DNA from: Paracoccus halophilus
Lineage (GTDB): Bacteria; Pseudomonadota; Alphaproteobacteria; Rhodobacterales; Rhodobacteraceae
Assembly (NCBI RefSeq): GCF_000763905.1
Contig: NZ_JRKN01000004.1
Coordinates: 124,001 to 188,000 of the forward strand
DNA: 64,000 nt
Reading direction: 5' to 3'
Below are positions 18,934 to 28,586 of the stretch, in pieces (the first letter of the stretch is position 1; every line of letters begins with the position of its first letter). Made by a program: the position numbers and the translations under genes. Below the pieces are notes generated by a model. It was not told the origin of the DNA. It was given only the letters and a program-made list of their open reading frames with translations, and searched no databases.

Positions 18934-20013
18934 ATGCAGAAAACGATTGTCCTGACCTCGGCCCTCTGCGGCTTCGGGCTGGCGGCCCAGGCCCAGAACC
19001 AGGAGGTCAATGTCGTATCCTGGGGCGGCGCCTATGAGCGCTCGCAGGTCGAGGCCTATAATATTCCCTTTGCCAAGAAGACCGGCATCAAGGTCAACAT
19101 GCTGGCCGCCGACAACCCCGCCACGCCGCTGAAGGCGCAGGTGGAGGCCGGAAATATCACCGGCGATGTCTTCGATATCGAGGTTTCGGACGCGATCCGC
19201 CTGTGCGACGAGGGCGCGCTGGTCGAGATCGACCCCGCCGACCTGCCGCCCGCTCCAGACGGCACGCCCGCGGCCGAGGATTTCATCCCCGGCGCGCTGC
19301 GCGAATGCGCGGTGGCCAATATCTTCTGGGGCACGGTCATCGCCTTTGACACGACGAAATTCGGCGACAACCCGCCCGCGACCGCAGCGGATTTCTTTGA
19401 CCTCGAAAAATTCCCCGGCAAGCGCGGCCTGCCCAGGAACCCCAAGCGGACCCTGTACCTGGCGCTGATCGCCGATGGCGTGGCGGCGGATGCGATCTAT
19501 GACACGCTGGACACGCCCGAAGGCGTGGACCGGGCATTCGCGAGGCTCGACACGATCAAGAACGATGTCGTCTGGTGGGATGCCGGCGCCCAGCCCGTGC
19601 AGCTTCTGGCCGATGGCGAAGTGTCGATGGCCACCGGCTATAACGGCCGCTTCTTCGATGCCATGGTCAGCGAAGGGAAGCCCTTCCAGATCATCTGGGA
19701 CGGGCAGTACATGGATCTGGACATGTTCGCCATTCCCAAAGGCTCGCCCAATCCCGAGGCGGCGATGGCATATCTGAAATTCGCCACCGACACCCAGCGG
19801 CTGGCCGATCAGGCGAGATATATCGCCTATGGCCCGTCGCGGAAAAGCTCGGCCGCGCTGGTCGGCCTGTATCAGGACGGCAAGACCGAGATGGGGCCGC
19901 ATATGCCGACCAATCCGGAACATATGACCACGGCGGTCATGGATGATCCGGAATGGTGGGCCGACCACGATGCCGAGATGGTCGAGCGTTTCAACGCCTG
20001 GCTGGCCAACTGA
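18934..20013 (+). CDS. Polyamine-type ABC transporter substrate-binding protein 2
   Basis: A 359-residue paralogue of the preceding gene, with its own signal peptide (MQKTIVLTSALCGFGLAAQA) and a GGGAGGAG ribosome-binding site, stronger than that of copy 1. Whole-length similarity suggests local duplication. Differences in the ligand-binding region (for example the segment around TVIAFDTTKFGDN versus SMVLAYDDSKFAD) suggest that the two copies may bind different ligands of the same class, an inference. Confidence 0.9.
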   Translation: MQKTIVLTSALCGFGLAAQAQNQEVNVVSWGGAYERSQVEAYNIPFAKKTGIKVNMLAADNPATPLKAQVEAGNITGDVFDIEVSDAIRLCDEGALVEIDPADLPPAPDGTPAAEDFIPGALRECAVANIFWGTVIAFDTTKFGDNPPATAADFFDLEKFPGKRGLPRNPKRTLYLALIADGVAADAIYDTLDTPEGVDRAFARLDTIKNDVVWWDAGAQPVQLLADGEVSMATGYNGRFFDAMVSEGKPFQIIWDGQYMDLDMFAIPKGSPNPEAAMAYLKFATDTQRLADQARYIAYGPSRKSSAALVGLYQDGKTEMGPHMPTNPEHMTTAVMDDPEWWADHDAEMVERFNAWLAN

Positions 20014-20019
20014 CCTCAT

Positions 20020-20047
20020 GCCGTCCGGGGCAGGGGCTCCGGGCGGC
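20020..20047 (+). repeat. Hairpin after the second binding-protein gene
   Basis: GCCGTCCGG and CCGGGCGGC form a 9-base-pair stem (one T-G wobble) between the second binding-protein gene and the first permease. There is no T-tract. As with the hairpin at 18845 it probably protects the upstream message and lowers permease expression. Confidence 0.5.
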
Positions 20048-20072
20048 GTCTCTCATGTGACAAAGGACCGAC

Positions 20073-21371
20073 ATGGCCCATTCGCTCGACCCGCAAGGCG
20101 CTGCCGTGACCGCAAGCGAGATCGCCCCCGAGGGGCCGCTGCGCACGGCGGACGGGCAGCCGCTGGCCCGGGCGCTGGCGCGCAGTCAGGCGCGGGCGCG
20201 CCGGCAGGCATTCCTGCTGGTTCTGCCGCTGCTGCTGTTCGTGCTGATCACCTTTGTCGTGCCGATCGGGCAGATGCTGCAACGCTCGGTCAAGAATGAC
20301 GGGTTCTCCGCGAACATGCCGCAGATCTCGGCCTGGTTCGCCGAGAACCCGCCGGGCACCGAACCCGACGCGGCCGCATGGCAGGCGCTGGCGCTGGACC
20401 TGCAGGCCGCGGCCGAGGCGCGCAGCATCGGCGTCGTCGGCACCCGGATCAATTACGACATGCCCGGTACGCGTTCGCTGTTCACCTCGGCCGGGCGACA
20501 GGTCAGGCGCGGGATCGAGCCGCCCTACCGCGAAAAGCTGCTGGAGATGGACGAGGACTGGGCCGATCCGCAGCTCTGGTCGGTGATGCGCCAGGCCTCG
20601 ACCCCCTACACCGCCAATTTCTACCTGGCGGCGATGGATATGACCCGCGACGAGGCGGGCAATATCGTCCGGGTCGAGGAGCAGCAGCGCGTCTATCTGA
20701 TGCTGTTCATGCGCACGCTGTGGCTGTCGCTGCTGATCACATTCACCACCTTCGTGCTGGGCTTTCCGGTCGCGCATCTGCTGGCGACGCTGCCGATGCG
20801 CAAGTCGAACCTGTTGATGATCCTCGTGCTGCTGCCCTTCTGGACCTCGCTTCTGGTCAGGACCACCGCCTGGATGGTGCTGTTGCAGCAGCAGGGCGTG
20901 ATCAATGACGTCTTCGTCTGGCTGGGCATCATCAATGACAGCCAGCGCCTGCAGATGATCTATAACCAGACCGGCACGATCATCGCGATGACGCATATCC
21001 TGCTGCCCTTCATGATCCTGCCGCTTTATTCGGTGATGCGCACGATCAACCCGTCCTATGTCCGCGCGGCGCGCAGCCTTGGCGCGACCAGCTGGACGGC
21101 GTTCCGGCGCATCTATTTCCCGCAGACCCTGCCGGGGCTGGGGGCGGGGGCGCTGCTCGTGTTCATCCTGGCGGTCGGCTATTACATCACGCCGGCGCTG
21201 GTCGGCGGCTCTTCGGGGCAGCTGATTTCCAACCTGATCGCGATGCATATGACGCGGACGCTGAACTGGTCGATGGCGGCGGCGCTGGCAGCCATGCTGC
21301 TGGGCGGCGTGCTGATCCTTTACTGGCTCTATGACCGGCTGGTCGGCATCGACAATCTGAAATTGGGGTGA
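20073..21371 (+). CDS. potB: Polyamine-type ABC transporter permease (PotB-like)
   Basis: A 432-residue inner-membrane permease. The first helix (about residues 48-70) is followed by a large soluble insert (about 70-200) before the remaining five helices, a longer N-terminal half than in E. coli PotB. The EAA loop (SYVRAARSLGATSWTAFRRI), which contacts the ATPase, is present near residue 330. Its stop lies five bases before the ATG of the second permease. The AAAGGA site supports the start at 20073. Confidence 0.88.
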   Translation: MAHSLDPQGAAVTASEIAPEGPLRTADGQPLARALARSQARARRQAFLLVLPLLLFVLITFVVPIGQMLQRSVKNDGFSANMPQISAWFAENPPGTEPDAAAWQALALDLQAAAEARSIGVVGTRINYDMPGTRSLFTSAGRQVRRGIEPPYREKLLEMDEDWADPQLWSVMRQASTPYTANFYLAAMDMTRDEAGNIVRVEEQQRVYLMLFMRTLWLSLLITFTTFVLGFPVAHLLATLPMRKSNLLMILVLLPFWTSLLVRTTAWMVLLQQQGVINDVFVWLGIINDSQRLQMIYNQTGTIIAMTHILLPFMILPLYSVMRTINPSYVRAARSLGATSWTAFRRIYFPQTLPGLGAGALLVFILAVGYYITPALVGGSSGQLISNLIAMHMTRTLNWSMAAALAAMLLGGVLILYWLYDRLVGIDNLKLG

Positions 21372-21376
21372 TCGCC

Positions 21377-22330
21377 ATGGCGCTTCCGAAATATGCCTCG
21401 ACGACCGAGCGGATCTGGCACTACACCTATCTGGTCCTGTGTGGCGCGATCTTCTTTTTCCTGATCGCGCCGATCGTGGTGGTGATTCCGCTCAGCTTCA
21501 ATGCCGAGCCCTATTTCACCTTTACCGACGAGATGCTGGCCTTTGACCCCGAGGGCTATTCCCTGCGCTGGTATGACAGTCTGCTGACATTCGGCATGGC
21601 CAACCCGGACGCGCCGCGCGACGGCAGCTGGTGGGCGGATGCCTGGGCCAATGCGAAATGGATCAAGGCGGCGAAAAGCTCGGTCATCATCGGCGTGTTC
21701 TCGACGATCCTCGCGACCTGTCTGGGCACGCTGGCAGCGCTTGGCCTGTCGCGACCCGAGATGCCGTATCGCCGGGCGATCATGGCGGTGCTGATCTCGC
21801 CCATGATCGTGCCGATCATCATTACCGCGACGGGGATGTTCTTCTTCTATTCGAACCCCTGCGAATTGCTGACCTGGTTCGGGCTGAGCCCGCAATGCGG
21901 CAAGCTGGCGGGGACCTATCTGGGGGTGATCCTTGCCCATGCGACGCTGGGCATCCCCTTCGTCATCATCACGGTGACGGCGACGCTGGTCGGCTTCGAC
22001 CAGTCGCTGAACAGGGCGGCGGCCAGCCTTGGCGCCAATCCGCGCAGGACGTTTTTCCGCATCACCATGCCGCTGATCCTGCCCGGCGTGATCTCGGGCG
22101 CGCTGTTTGCCTTTGTCACCTCGTTCGACGAGGTGGTGGCGGTGCTGTTCATCGCCGGACCCGACCAGCAGACCATCCCGCGCCAGATGTGGAACGGCAT
22201 TCGCGAACAGATCAGCCCGGCGATCCTGGCCGTGGCGACGCTGCTGGTGATCTTTTCCATCGCGCTTTTGACCACGGTCGAGCTGCTGCGCCGCCGCTCG
22301 GAAAAGCTGCGCGGGATCACCCCGCATTAG
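21377..22330 (+). CDS. potC: Polyamine-type ABC transporter permease (PotC-like)
   Basis: The 317-residue second permease has six predicted membrane helices and an EAA loop (SLNRAAASLGANPRRTFFRI). A small loop containing two Cys (NPCELLTWFGLSPQCGKL) lies between helices. An alternative GTG start at 21368 overlaps the potB stop; ATG 21377 is preferred because of its ATG codon and spacing. It is the last gene of the transporter operon, ending nine bases from the convergent AEC transporter gene. Confidence 0.88.
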   Translation: MALPKYASTTERIWHYTYLVLCGAIFFFLIAPIVVVIPLSFNAEPYFTFTDEMLAFDPEGYSLRWYDSLLTFGMANPDAPRDGSWWADAWANAKWIKAAKSSVIIGVFSTILATCLGTLAALGLSRPEMPYRRAIMAVLISPMIVPIIITATGMFFFYSNPCELLTWFGLSPQCGKLAGTYLGVILAHATLGIPFVIITVTATLVGFDQSLNRAAASLGANPRRTFFRITMPLILPGVISGALFAFVTSFDEVVAVLFIAGPDQQTIPRQMWNGIREQISPAILAVATLLVIFSIALLTTVELLRRRSEKLRGITPH

Positions 22331-22338
22331 GCCGCCGC

Positions 22339-23283
22339 TCAGGGCAGAACGTTCAGCCAGAACCAGACGGTCAATATCGACAGCAGCGTCCCGATCAGCA
22401 CGGTCGAGGCGGCCACGCGCTTGGCCACCCCGTAGATCGAGGCAAAGAGATAGGCGTTCACCCCCGGCGCCATGCTGGCGGTGACGACCAGAGAACGCAT
22501 CTGGTCCGTGCTCAGCCCCGACAGGCTGCCAAGCCCGAAGGCGATGGCCGGATGCAGCGCCAGCGACGCGGCGCAGCACAGCGCGATGGCGCGCATCTCG
22601 CCTTCGGGGCGATAGCGATAGAGGATGCCGCCAAGCGCGAAAAGCGCGGTCGGCAGGGCCGCGCTCGACAGCATGGTGACCGCCGACCAGAAGCCTTCGG
22701 GCATGACCAGCCCGGCCTGGATCAGCAGGTTCATGACCAGCCCGCTGAGGATGCCGATGACCAATGGCGTATGCAGCACCCCCGACAGCGCGCGCAAAGC
22801 GACCCGCCCGACGGACAGGTTCCGGCCGCGCGCCCGCGCGAATTCCATCACCGTGATGCCAAAGGTATAAAGCAGCGGCGAATGGATCGCGATGATCGAG
22901 AAGTTCCAGACCAGTGCGTCGGGGCCGTAGGCGCGCTCGGTGATCGGCACGCCCAGCAGCAGCGAGTTCGAGAACAGGCAGACAAAGCCGATGGCGATGG
23001 CATCCTCAAGCGGGCGCTTCAGCCAGTAGATCGCGGCGGCAAGCCCGGCGCCAAAGGAAATGAACGCCCCGGCATAGAATGACGCCAGCAGGAACGGGTC
23101 GAAATTCGCGCCCAGATCCAGATTGGCAATGGCGTTGAACAGCAGGACGGGCACCGCGAAATTCTGCGCGAAACGCATGATGCCATCGACCGCGACCTCG
23201 GACAGCATGCCGCGCCAGCAGGTGATATAGCCAAAACCCACGACCAGAAAGACCGGCAGGATGACGTTGAAAAGCGCGCTCAT
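22339..23283 (-). CDS. AEC-family transporter
   Basis: A 314-residue, ten-helix membrane protein starting MSALFNVILPVFLVVGFGYITCW, typical of the auxin-efflux-carrier (AEC) family (Pfam Mem_trans). Bacterial members move small organic acids such as malate or malonate, but the substrate here cannot be told from sequence. Its start codon overlaps the stop of the upstream metallo-hydrolase gene by ATGA, so it is translationally coupled at the end of the dacC-tmk-holB-tatD train. Confidence 0.88.
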   Translation of the reverse strand: MSALFNVILPVFLVVGFGYITCWRGMLSEVAVDGIMRFAQNFAVPVLLFNAIANLDLGANFDPFLLASFYAGAFISFGAGLAAAIYWLKRPLEDAIAIGFVCLFSNSLLLGVPITERAYGPDALVWNFSIIAIHSPLLYTFGITVMEFARARGRNLSVGRVALRALSGVLHTPLVIGILSGLVMNLLIQAGLVMPEGFWSAVTMLSSAALPTALFALGGILYRYRPEGEMRAIALCCAASLALHPAIAFGLGSLSGLSTDQMRSLVVTASMAPGVNAYLFASIYGVAKRVAASTVLIGTLLSILTVWFWLNVLP

Positions 23284-24080
23284 ATCAGTTCGATCGTCAT
23301 GCCGTCATGGGCGGGGACGACATTCGGCGGGGTTTCGGCCATGACCTCCTCGTAATCCAGGTCGATATGCATGTTCGTGATCACACCGTGCGCACATTCG
23401 GACCGTGCCATCCATTCCAGCGTCAGCGCCAGATGCGCGTGGCTGGGATGCGGCTCGCGCCGCAGCGCGTCGCAGATGAACACATCGCAGCCGATGATCG
23501 AGGGCCAGGAATCCTCGGGGATGCTCAGCACATCGGGCAGGTAGACGAGGCTCTGCTCAAGCCCGCCGATGCGGAACCCGAGTGCGGGCATGCCGCCGTG
23601 ATCCACCTCGAAAGGGGCCATGTGGATGGGTCCGCCGGCGCCATCCACCTCGAACGGGCCGTCGATCATGTGCATCTGGCAGATCGCCGGATAGCCGGAC
23701 CCGGGCGGCGCCTCGAAGATATAGCCGAAACGGGTCACCAGCGCCCGGCCGGTGACGGCATCGGCCCAGACCGGCAGCTTGCGCCGAATGTTGAAGACGA
23801 TCTGTCGCAGATCGTCGATGCCATGGATATGGTCGGCATGGGCGTGGGTATAGGCGACCGCGTCCAACTCCCCGATCCCGGCATCCAGCATCTGCGGCAC
23901 GAGATCGGGGCCGGTATCGATCAGCACACGGGTCACCCCGTCATGGCCGATCCGCTCGACCAGCAGGGCGCATCGGCGGCGGCGGTTCTTCGGATTGGTC
24001 GGGTCGCAATCGCCCCAGCGATTGCCCAGCCTCGGCACCCCGCCCGACGAGCCGCAGCCCAGGATTGTCGCGCGGATCAT
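23280..24080 (-). CDS. MBL-fold metallo-hydrolase
   Basis: A 266-residue metallo-beta-lactamase-fold protein with the two-metal motif THAHADHIHG (His79, His81, Asp83, His84) and an N-terminal GCGSSGGVPRLG, the pattern of PhnP/RNase Z-like phosphodiesterases. PhnP in E. coli is a cyclic phosphodiesterase, but no phn genes are near, so the reaction is unassigned. The start at 24080 overlaps the tatD stop as ATGA, and its own stop overlaps the next start in the same way. Confidence 0.88.
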   Translation of the reverse strand: MIRATILGCGSSGGVPRLGNRWGDCDPTNPKNRRRRCALLVERIGHDGVTRVLIDTGPDLVPQMLDAGIGELDAVAYTHAHADHIHGIDDLRQIVFNIRRKLPVWADAVTGRALVTRFGYIFEAPPGSGYPAICQMHMIDGPFEVDGAGGPIHMAPFEVDHGGMPALGFRIGGLEQSLVYLPDVLSIPEDSWPSIIGCDVFICDALRREPHPSHAHLALTLEWMARSECAHGVITNMHIDLDYEEVMAETPPNVVPAHDGMTIELI

Positions 24081-24874
24081 GCCGCAGCCTTGGCAAACAG
24101 CCGCGCGAAATTCGCGGTGGTGAGCGCGGCGAATTCGGCGGCATCCATGCCAAGCGCCCGGGCGCCGGCGCGGGCGGTATCGGCGACATAGGCCGGTTCG
24201 TTGCGCCGGCCGCGATGGGGCGGCGGCGCCAGATAGGGGGCGTCGGTTTCCACCAGGATACGGTCGCGGGGGGCGGCGGCGAAGATCTCGCGGATCTCGT
24301 GCGAGCGGGGAAAGGCCGCGATCCCCGACATCGACAGGTAAAAGCCCAGATCCAGTGCGGCGCGGGCCAGTGCGGGGCCACTTGTGTAGCAATGCATGAC
24401 GCAGGAGAACGCGCCCGCGGCATGTTCCCGCGTCAGGATGCGGGCCATGTCCTCATCCGCGTCGCGCGAATGGATGATGAGCGGCAGGCCGGTCTGGCGC
24501 GCGGCCTCGATATGGATCAGCAGGCTGTCGGCCTGCGCAGCGGCGCTTTCGGCGGTATAGTGATAGTCGAGACCGGTTTCGCCGATGCCGACGAATTTGG
24601 GATGTTCGGCCAGCGCGACCAGGTCCTGCACGGAAACCATCGGCTCTTCGGCGGCATACATCGGATGGGTGCCGGCCGCGTAATAGATTTCGTCATGCTG
24701 TTCGGCCAGCTTGCGCACGGCGGTCTCGTTCCTCAGCCGCGTGCAGATCGTGACCATGCGCGTGACGCCCGCCGCACGGGCGCGCGCGATCAGCTCGGCA
24801 TGCTCGCCGTCGAAATCGGGAAAGTCGAGGTGGCAATGGCTGTCCACCAGTGGCAGAGGGGCAGGTTCGGTCAT
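24077..24874 (-). CDS. tatD: TatD-family metal-dependent DNase
   Basis: A 265-residue TIM-barrel hydrolase with the metal-binding motifs VDSHCHLDF at the N-terminus, GIGETGLDYHY in the middle, a HSRDAD segment and ETDAPYLAPPPHRG near the end. TatD-type proteins are 3'-5' exonucleases or deoxyribonucleases (YcfH/TatD). The conserved neighbourhood tmk-holB-tatD, also seen in E. coli (tmk-holB-ycfH), supports the assignment. Confidence 0.93.
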   Translation of the reverse strand: MTEPAPLPLVDSHCHLDFPDFDGEHAELIARARAAGVTRMVTICTRLRNETAVRKLAEQHDEIYYAAGTHPMYAAEEPMVSVQDLVALAEHPKFVGIGETGLDYHYTAESAAAQADSLLIHIEAARQTGLPLIIHSRDADEDMARILTREHAAGAFSCVMHCYTSGPALARAALDLGFYLSMSGIAAFPRSHEIREIFAAAPRDRILVETDAPYLAPPPHRGRRNEPAYVADTARAGARALGMDAAEFAALTTANFARLFAKAAA

Positions 24875-24885
24875 GGCGGGTCCCG

Positions 24886-25968
24886 TTAGGTCGCGGGGCG
24901 GTGCGCGAGCCCGACCAGCATATCCAACACCAATGCCGAAGGGTCAAGGTTGACCGCCCGCCCGGCGCGGGCGCGGGCCGAGAGTTCGGCCTGCGCGCTG
25001 GCCCAATGGCGCGCGGCGGCCTGATCGGGCGAGAGGCGCGAAAGCACCTCGGCCTCGTCTTCGGCGGCCTCGGGCAGGGGGGCGCCCATCAACCCGGTGC
25101 GTGCGGCGCGGGTGAGGAACCGGTCCAGAAGCGTGATCATCAGATCGAAGGAATCGCCCTCGGCATTCGCGCGCCCTGCGGCGGCATTGGCCATCTCGGC
25201 GGCGGCGCGGCGATCCATGCGCGGCGGGTCGGCGAAGAGCCGGACGATCTGCTCATAGAGCGCCAGCCCGTCCTGTCCGGCGAGCCGCAGCGCCTCGCCC
25301 ACCGAGCCGCCGGACAGCGCGGCAAGTTGCGCGGCATCCTGCTCGACGCCAAGCCCGGCCAGAACCTGTGCCATGTCCTCGGGGGGCAGGGGATGCAGGC
25401 GCAACTCGCGGCAGCGCGACCGGATGGTGGGCAAAAGCCGCGCCGGCTGATGCGCCACCAGCAGCAGGGTGGCATCCGGCGGCGGTTCCTCAAGCAGTTT
25501 CAGCAGCGCATTGGCGGCGGCGCCGTTCATTTCGTCGGCGGCATCGACGATCGCGACGCGGCGCCCGCCCCCGGCCGCGCTCAGGTGAAAAAAGCCGTGA
25601 AGCCTGCGGATTTCGTCCACGGTGATCTCGTTGCGCAGCCGCCCGGTCTTGTCGTCGGCCGGCCGGCGGATCAGTTGCAGCCGTGGCTCGGACAGGGCGC
25701 GGATCCGCCGCACGACCGGATTATCGGGATCCGAGCCAAGATCCGCCGCGTCGCCGTCGCTCAACAGCCATTTCGCGATGGCCCAGGCCAGCGTCGCCTT
25801 GCCGGTGCCGCGCGGGCCGGTGATCAGCCAGCCGTGATGCAGCCGGCGGGCATGCGCGGCCTGCAGGAAACCCGCGATCGCCGCGTTATGCCCGACGACG
25901 CGGCGGGCGTGCCGCGGGTGGGGGGCGCCGGGAATGCGGTCCGGTTCGGGCGGTGCTGCATCGCTCAT
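24886..25968 (-). CDS. holB: DNA polymerase III subunit delta'
   Basis: The 360-residue clamp-loader subunit has a Walker A-like GPRGTGKAT (residues 51-59) and a AAA+ core with the segment IVDAADEMNGAAANALLKLLEEPP, typical of HolB. It works with DnaX and HolA to load the sliding clamp. Its start overlaps the tmk stop by four bases. Confidence 0.93.
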   Translation of the reverse strand: MSDAAPPEPDRIPGAPHPRHARRVVGHNAAIAGFLQAAHARRLHHGWLITGPRGTGKATLAWAIAKWLLSDGDAADLGSDPDNPVVRRIRALSEPRLQLIRRPADDKTGRLRNEITVDEIRRLHGFFHLSAAGGGRRVAIVDAADEMNGAAANALLKLLEEPPPDATLLLVAHQPARLLPTIRSRCRELRLHPLPPEDMAQVLAGLGVEQDAAQLAALSGGSVGEALRLAGQDGLALYEQIVRLFADPPRMDRRAAAEMANAAAGRANAEGDSFDLMITLLDRFLTRAARTGLMGAPLPEAAEDEAEVLSRLSPDQAAARHWASAQAELSARARAGRAVNLDPSALVLDMLVGLAHRPAT

Positions 25969-26564
25969 GGCAGACCGGCGAGGACGCGCGCGGCGACCTC
26001 ATCCTCGCTGCCGCTGCCATCGATCAGGCGGATGCGCTGCGGCTCGGCCCTCGCAAGGGCGCGAAAGCCGTCGCGCAGCCGGTGCTGAAAATCCAGGCCC
26101 ATGCCCTCGAACCGGTCCTCCGGGCTGCCCCGGGCCTGACCGCGCTGCAGCGAGACCTCGGGCGCGATATCGATGACAAAGGTCAGATCCGGATCGAGGC
26201 CGATCATCAGGCGGTGAAGCTCTTCGACCAGGGCGCGCTGTTCGCCGCGCGCGGCCCCCTGATAGACGCGGGTGGAATCGGCGAAACGATCGGTGACGAC
26301 CCATGCGCCCCGTGCCAGCGCCGGCCGGATCAGCCGTTCCAGATGATCGCGCCGGGCGGCGGTGAACAGCAGCAGTTCGGTTTCGGGCGACCAGCGTTCG
26401 CTGCCGCCCTCGACCAGCAGGCGGCGGATCTCCTCGGCGCCGGGGCTGCCCCCGGGCTCGCGGGTCAGGACGATCTCGATGCCGCGCTGTGCCAGTGCCC
26501 GCGCCAGGCGTTTCGCCTGGGTTGACTTGCCCGAGCCGTCTATCCCCTCGAAGCTGATGAACAT
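25965..26564 (-). CDS. tmk: Thymidylate kinase
   Basis: A 199-residue nucleoside monophosphate kinase with P-loop GIDGSGKST (residues 7-15), the DR-containing LTREPGGSPGAEEIR segment and DRFADSTRVYQGAARG. It makes dTDP from dTMP. It lies 14 bases downstream of the dacC gene and overlaps holB, so these three are one transcription unit. Confidence 0.95.
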   Translation of the reverse strand: MFISFEGIDGSGKSTQAKRLARALAQRGIEIVLTREPGGSPGAEEIRRLLVEGGSERWSPETELLLFTAARRDHLERLIRPALARGAWVVTDRFADSTRVYQGAARGEQRALVEELHRLMIGLDPDLTFVIDIAPEVSLQRGQARGSPEDRFEGMGLDFQHRLRDGFRALARAEPQRIRLIDGSGSEDEVAARVLAGLP

Positions 26565-26578
26565 CCGGTCGATGCCGC

Positions 26579-27727
26579 CTAGTTCATCGCGGCCTGATAG
26601 GCGCGCTCGCCCAGCCGGAACGCGGCGCTTTGCAACCGGCCGAAAAGACCCGAGCGGCGGATATCGCTGGCCGCGTAAAGCGGCAGGCGCGACGTGCCGG
26701 CGCCCGGAATATTCACCACCAGGTCGCCCAGCTTGTCGCCCGCGGTGATGGGGGCCTCGATCGGGCCCCGGAAAACCGCCTCGGCGGTGACGCCGGCTTG
26801 CGATCCGGCCGGGATCAGGACCTTGACACCGTCATCGGTGGTCAGCCCGACCTTGCTGGCGCTGCCCAGCCAGACCGGCGCCTGGGCCACGACCTCGCCC
26901 TTGGGGATGATGGTCTTCATGGTGAACTGGCGATAGGCCCAGTTGACGATCCGTTCAGCCTCTTCGGCGCGGGCCTTGTCGCTTTCCAGGCCGGAAACGA
27001 CGAAGATGATCCGCCGGTTGCCCTGCACAGCCGAGCCGACCAGACCATAGCCCGCCTCTTGCGTATGGCCGGTCTTGAGGCCGTCGGCGCCGATCCCCAG
27101 CCCCAGCAGCGGGTTGCGGTTGAAGCGGTTCGCGGGCGCACGGTTGTCGAAACGCCATTCCCTGATTGCGAAATAGGGATAATATTCGGGGAAATCCGTG
27201 ATCAGGCGTTGCGCGAGGACACCAAGGTCGCGCACCGACATGCGATGTCGCGGATCGGGCCAGCCGGAGGCATTGACAAAGGTCGAATTGGTCAGGCCCA
27301 TCGCCGTGCCGCGTTCGGTCATCTGGCGGGCAAAGGCGGCCTCGGTTCCGGCCAGCCCCTCGGCGACCACGACACAGGCATCATTGCCGGACAGCACGAC
27401 AATTCCCTTGATCAGTTCCTCCACGGTCGGGCGATCCTGTTCGTTCAGGAACATGGTCGACCCCTGCATCTGCCGGGCCTTGGTCGAGACGGGCAGCCGC
27501 GTGTCCATCTGCAGCCGTCCTTCGTCCAGCGCCTCGAAGAGCATGTAAAGGGTCATGAGCTTAGACATTGATGCCGGCGGCAGCGGCTCATCAGCATTCG
27601 TTTCCATCAACTCGGTGCCGGTCGCGAGATCATAGACCCAGGCAGCGCGGGCATTGGTTTCGAATGCCTGGGCGGGAAGGGCCAGCAACATGACCAGAGC
27701 GAAGATGCGGAATGTCAGGGCGCGCAT
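26579..27727 (-). CDS. dacC: D-alanyl-D-alanine carboxypeptidase (class C PBP5-type)
   Basis: The 382-residue periplasmic penicillin-binding protein has a signal peptide (cleavage near ALPAQA) and the three serine-enzyme motifs: SMSK (Ser53, Lys56), SGN (113-115) and KTG (218-220). The C-terminal PBP5-like beta domain and an amphipathic final helix (LFGRLQSAAFRLGERAYQAAM) would hold it on the membrane. It trims pentapeptides in peptidoglycan. AAGGA precedes the start. The symbol could equally be dacA. Confidence 0.93.
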   Translation of the reverse strand: MRALTFRIFALVMLLALPAQAFETNARAAWVYDLATGTELMETNADEPLPPASMSKLMTLYMLFEALDEGRLQMDTRLPVSTKARQMQGSTMFLNEQDRPTVEELIKGIVVLSGNDACVVVAEGLAGTEAAFARQMTERGTAMGLTNSTFVNASGWPDPRHRMSVRDLGVLAQRLITDFPEYYPYFAIREWRFDNRAPANRFNRNPLLGLGIGADGLKTGHTQEAGYGLVGSAVQGNRRIIFVVSGLESDKARAEEAERIVNWAYRQFTMKTIIPKGEVVAQAPVWLGSASKVGLTTDDGVKVLIPAGSQAGVTAEAVFRGPIEAPITAGDKLGDLVVNIPGAGTSRLPLYAASDIRRSGLFGRLQSAAFRLGERAYQAAMN

Positions 27728-27854
27728 GGATTATCCTTGGCCTGTCGCGTTTGACACATGGTTACCCCAGCCATTGGCGGCCCGCAACGCTGCTTGGGCG
27801 CGGGTGCCGGGCACGTGAAGGACCTTGAAACCTGTGGCCTTTGCGAGCGTGTCG

Positions 27855-28553
27855 CTAGTAGCTGCGGATCAGGCCGACGAGGCGACCCTGCACGCGCACC
27901 TTGTCCTCGGGCAGGACGCGGGTCTCATAGGCGGGGTTCGCGGCTTCCAGCGCGATCATGCCGCCTTTGCGGCGATAGCGTTTCAGCGTTGCCTCGGCGC
28001 CTTCGATCAGGGCGACGATGATGTCGCCGTTATCGGCTGCGTCCTGTTCGCGGATCACCACCACGTCGCCATCTTTGATCCCGGCCTCGATCATCGAATC
28101 GCCCTTGACCTCCAGCGCGTAATGGCGATCGCGTCCGCTGAGCATCGCGCCGGGCACCGCGATGTGGTGCGAAACCTCCGAGATGGCCTCGATAGGGACG
28201 CCCGCGGCGATGCGGCCCATGACCGGCAGTTCGACGGCCGAGGTCGAAACCTCCATCGCGCCGCGTGGCAGGGGCGCCGGGCGGTCGGGCACGCTGCCTT
28301 CGATGACCCGCGGCCGGAAACCCGCACCCCTGCTGAGCGTGTCGGGCAGGCGGACGATTTCCAGCGCCCGCGCGCGATGCGGCAGGCGGCGGATGAAGCC
28401 GCGTTCCTCCAATGCGGTGACCAGCCTGTGGATGCCCGATTTCGAGCGCAGGTCCAGAGCCACCTTCATTTCGTCGAAAGAAGGCGGCACACCGTCGCGG
28501 GCCATGCGCGCCTGAATGAACTCAAGCAGCTGGATTTGCTTTTTCGTCAGCAT
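27855..28553 (-). CDS. lexA: LexA repressor
   Basis: The 232-residue SOS repressor has an N-terminal winged helix ([32 protein letters not shown]) and a C-terminal S24 protease domain. The self-cleavage site Ala117-Gly118, the nucleophile Ser153 (GDSM) and Lys191 are all present. Start 28553 ([12 protein letters not shown]) is standard; the upstream in-frame extension is not homologous. A GTTC-N7-GTTC operator 34 bases upstream implies autoregulation. It is separated from moeA by 102 bases and is likely its own unit. Confidence 0.97.
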   Translation of the reverse strand: MLTKKQIQLLEFIQARMARDGVPPSFDEMKVALDLRSKSGIHRLVTALEERGFIRRLPHRARALEIVRLPDTLSRGAGFRPRVIEGSVPDRPAPLPRGAMEVSTSAVELPVMGRIAAGVPIEAISEVSHHIAVPGAMLSGRDRHYALEVKGDSMIEAGIKDGDVVVIREQDAADNGDIIVALIEGAEATLKRYRRKGGMIALEAANPAYETRVLPEDKVRVQGRLVGLIRSY

Positions 28554-28586
28554 CGTCTGTTCCTGCCTTGCTGCAACCGCCATCAT

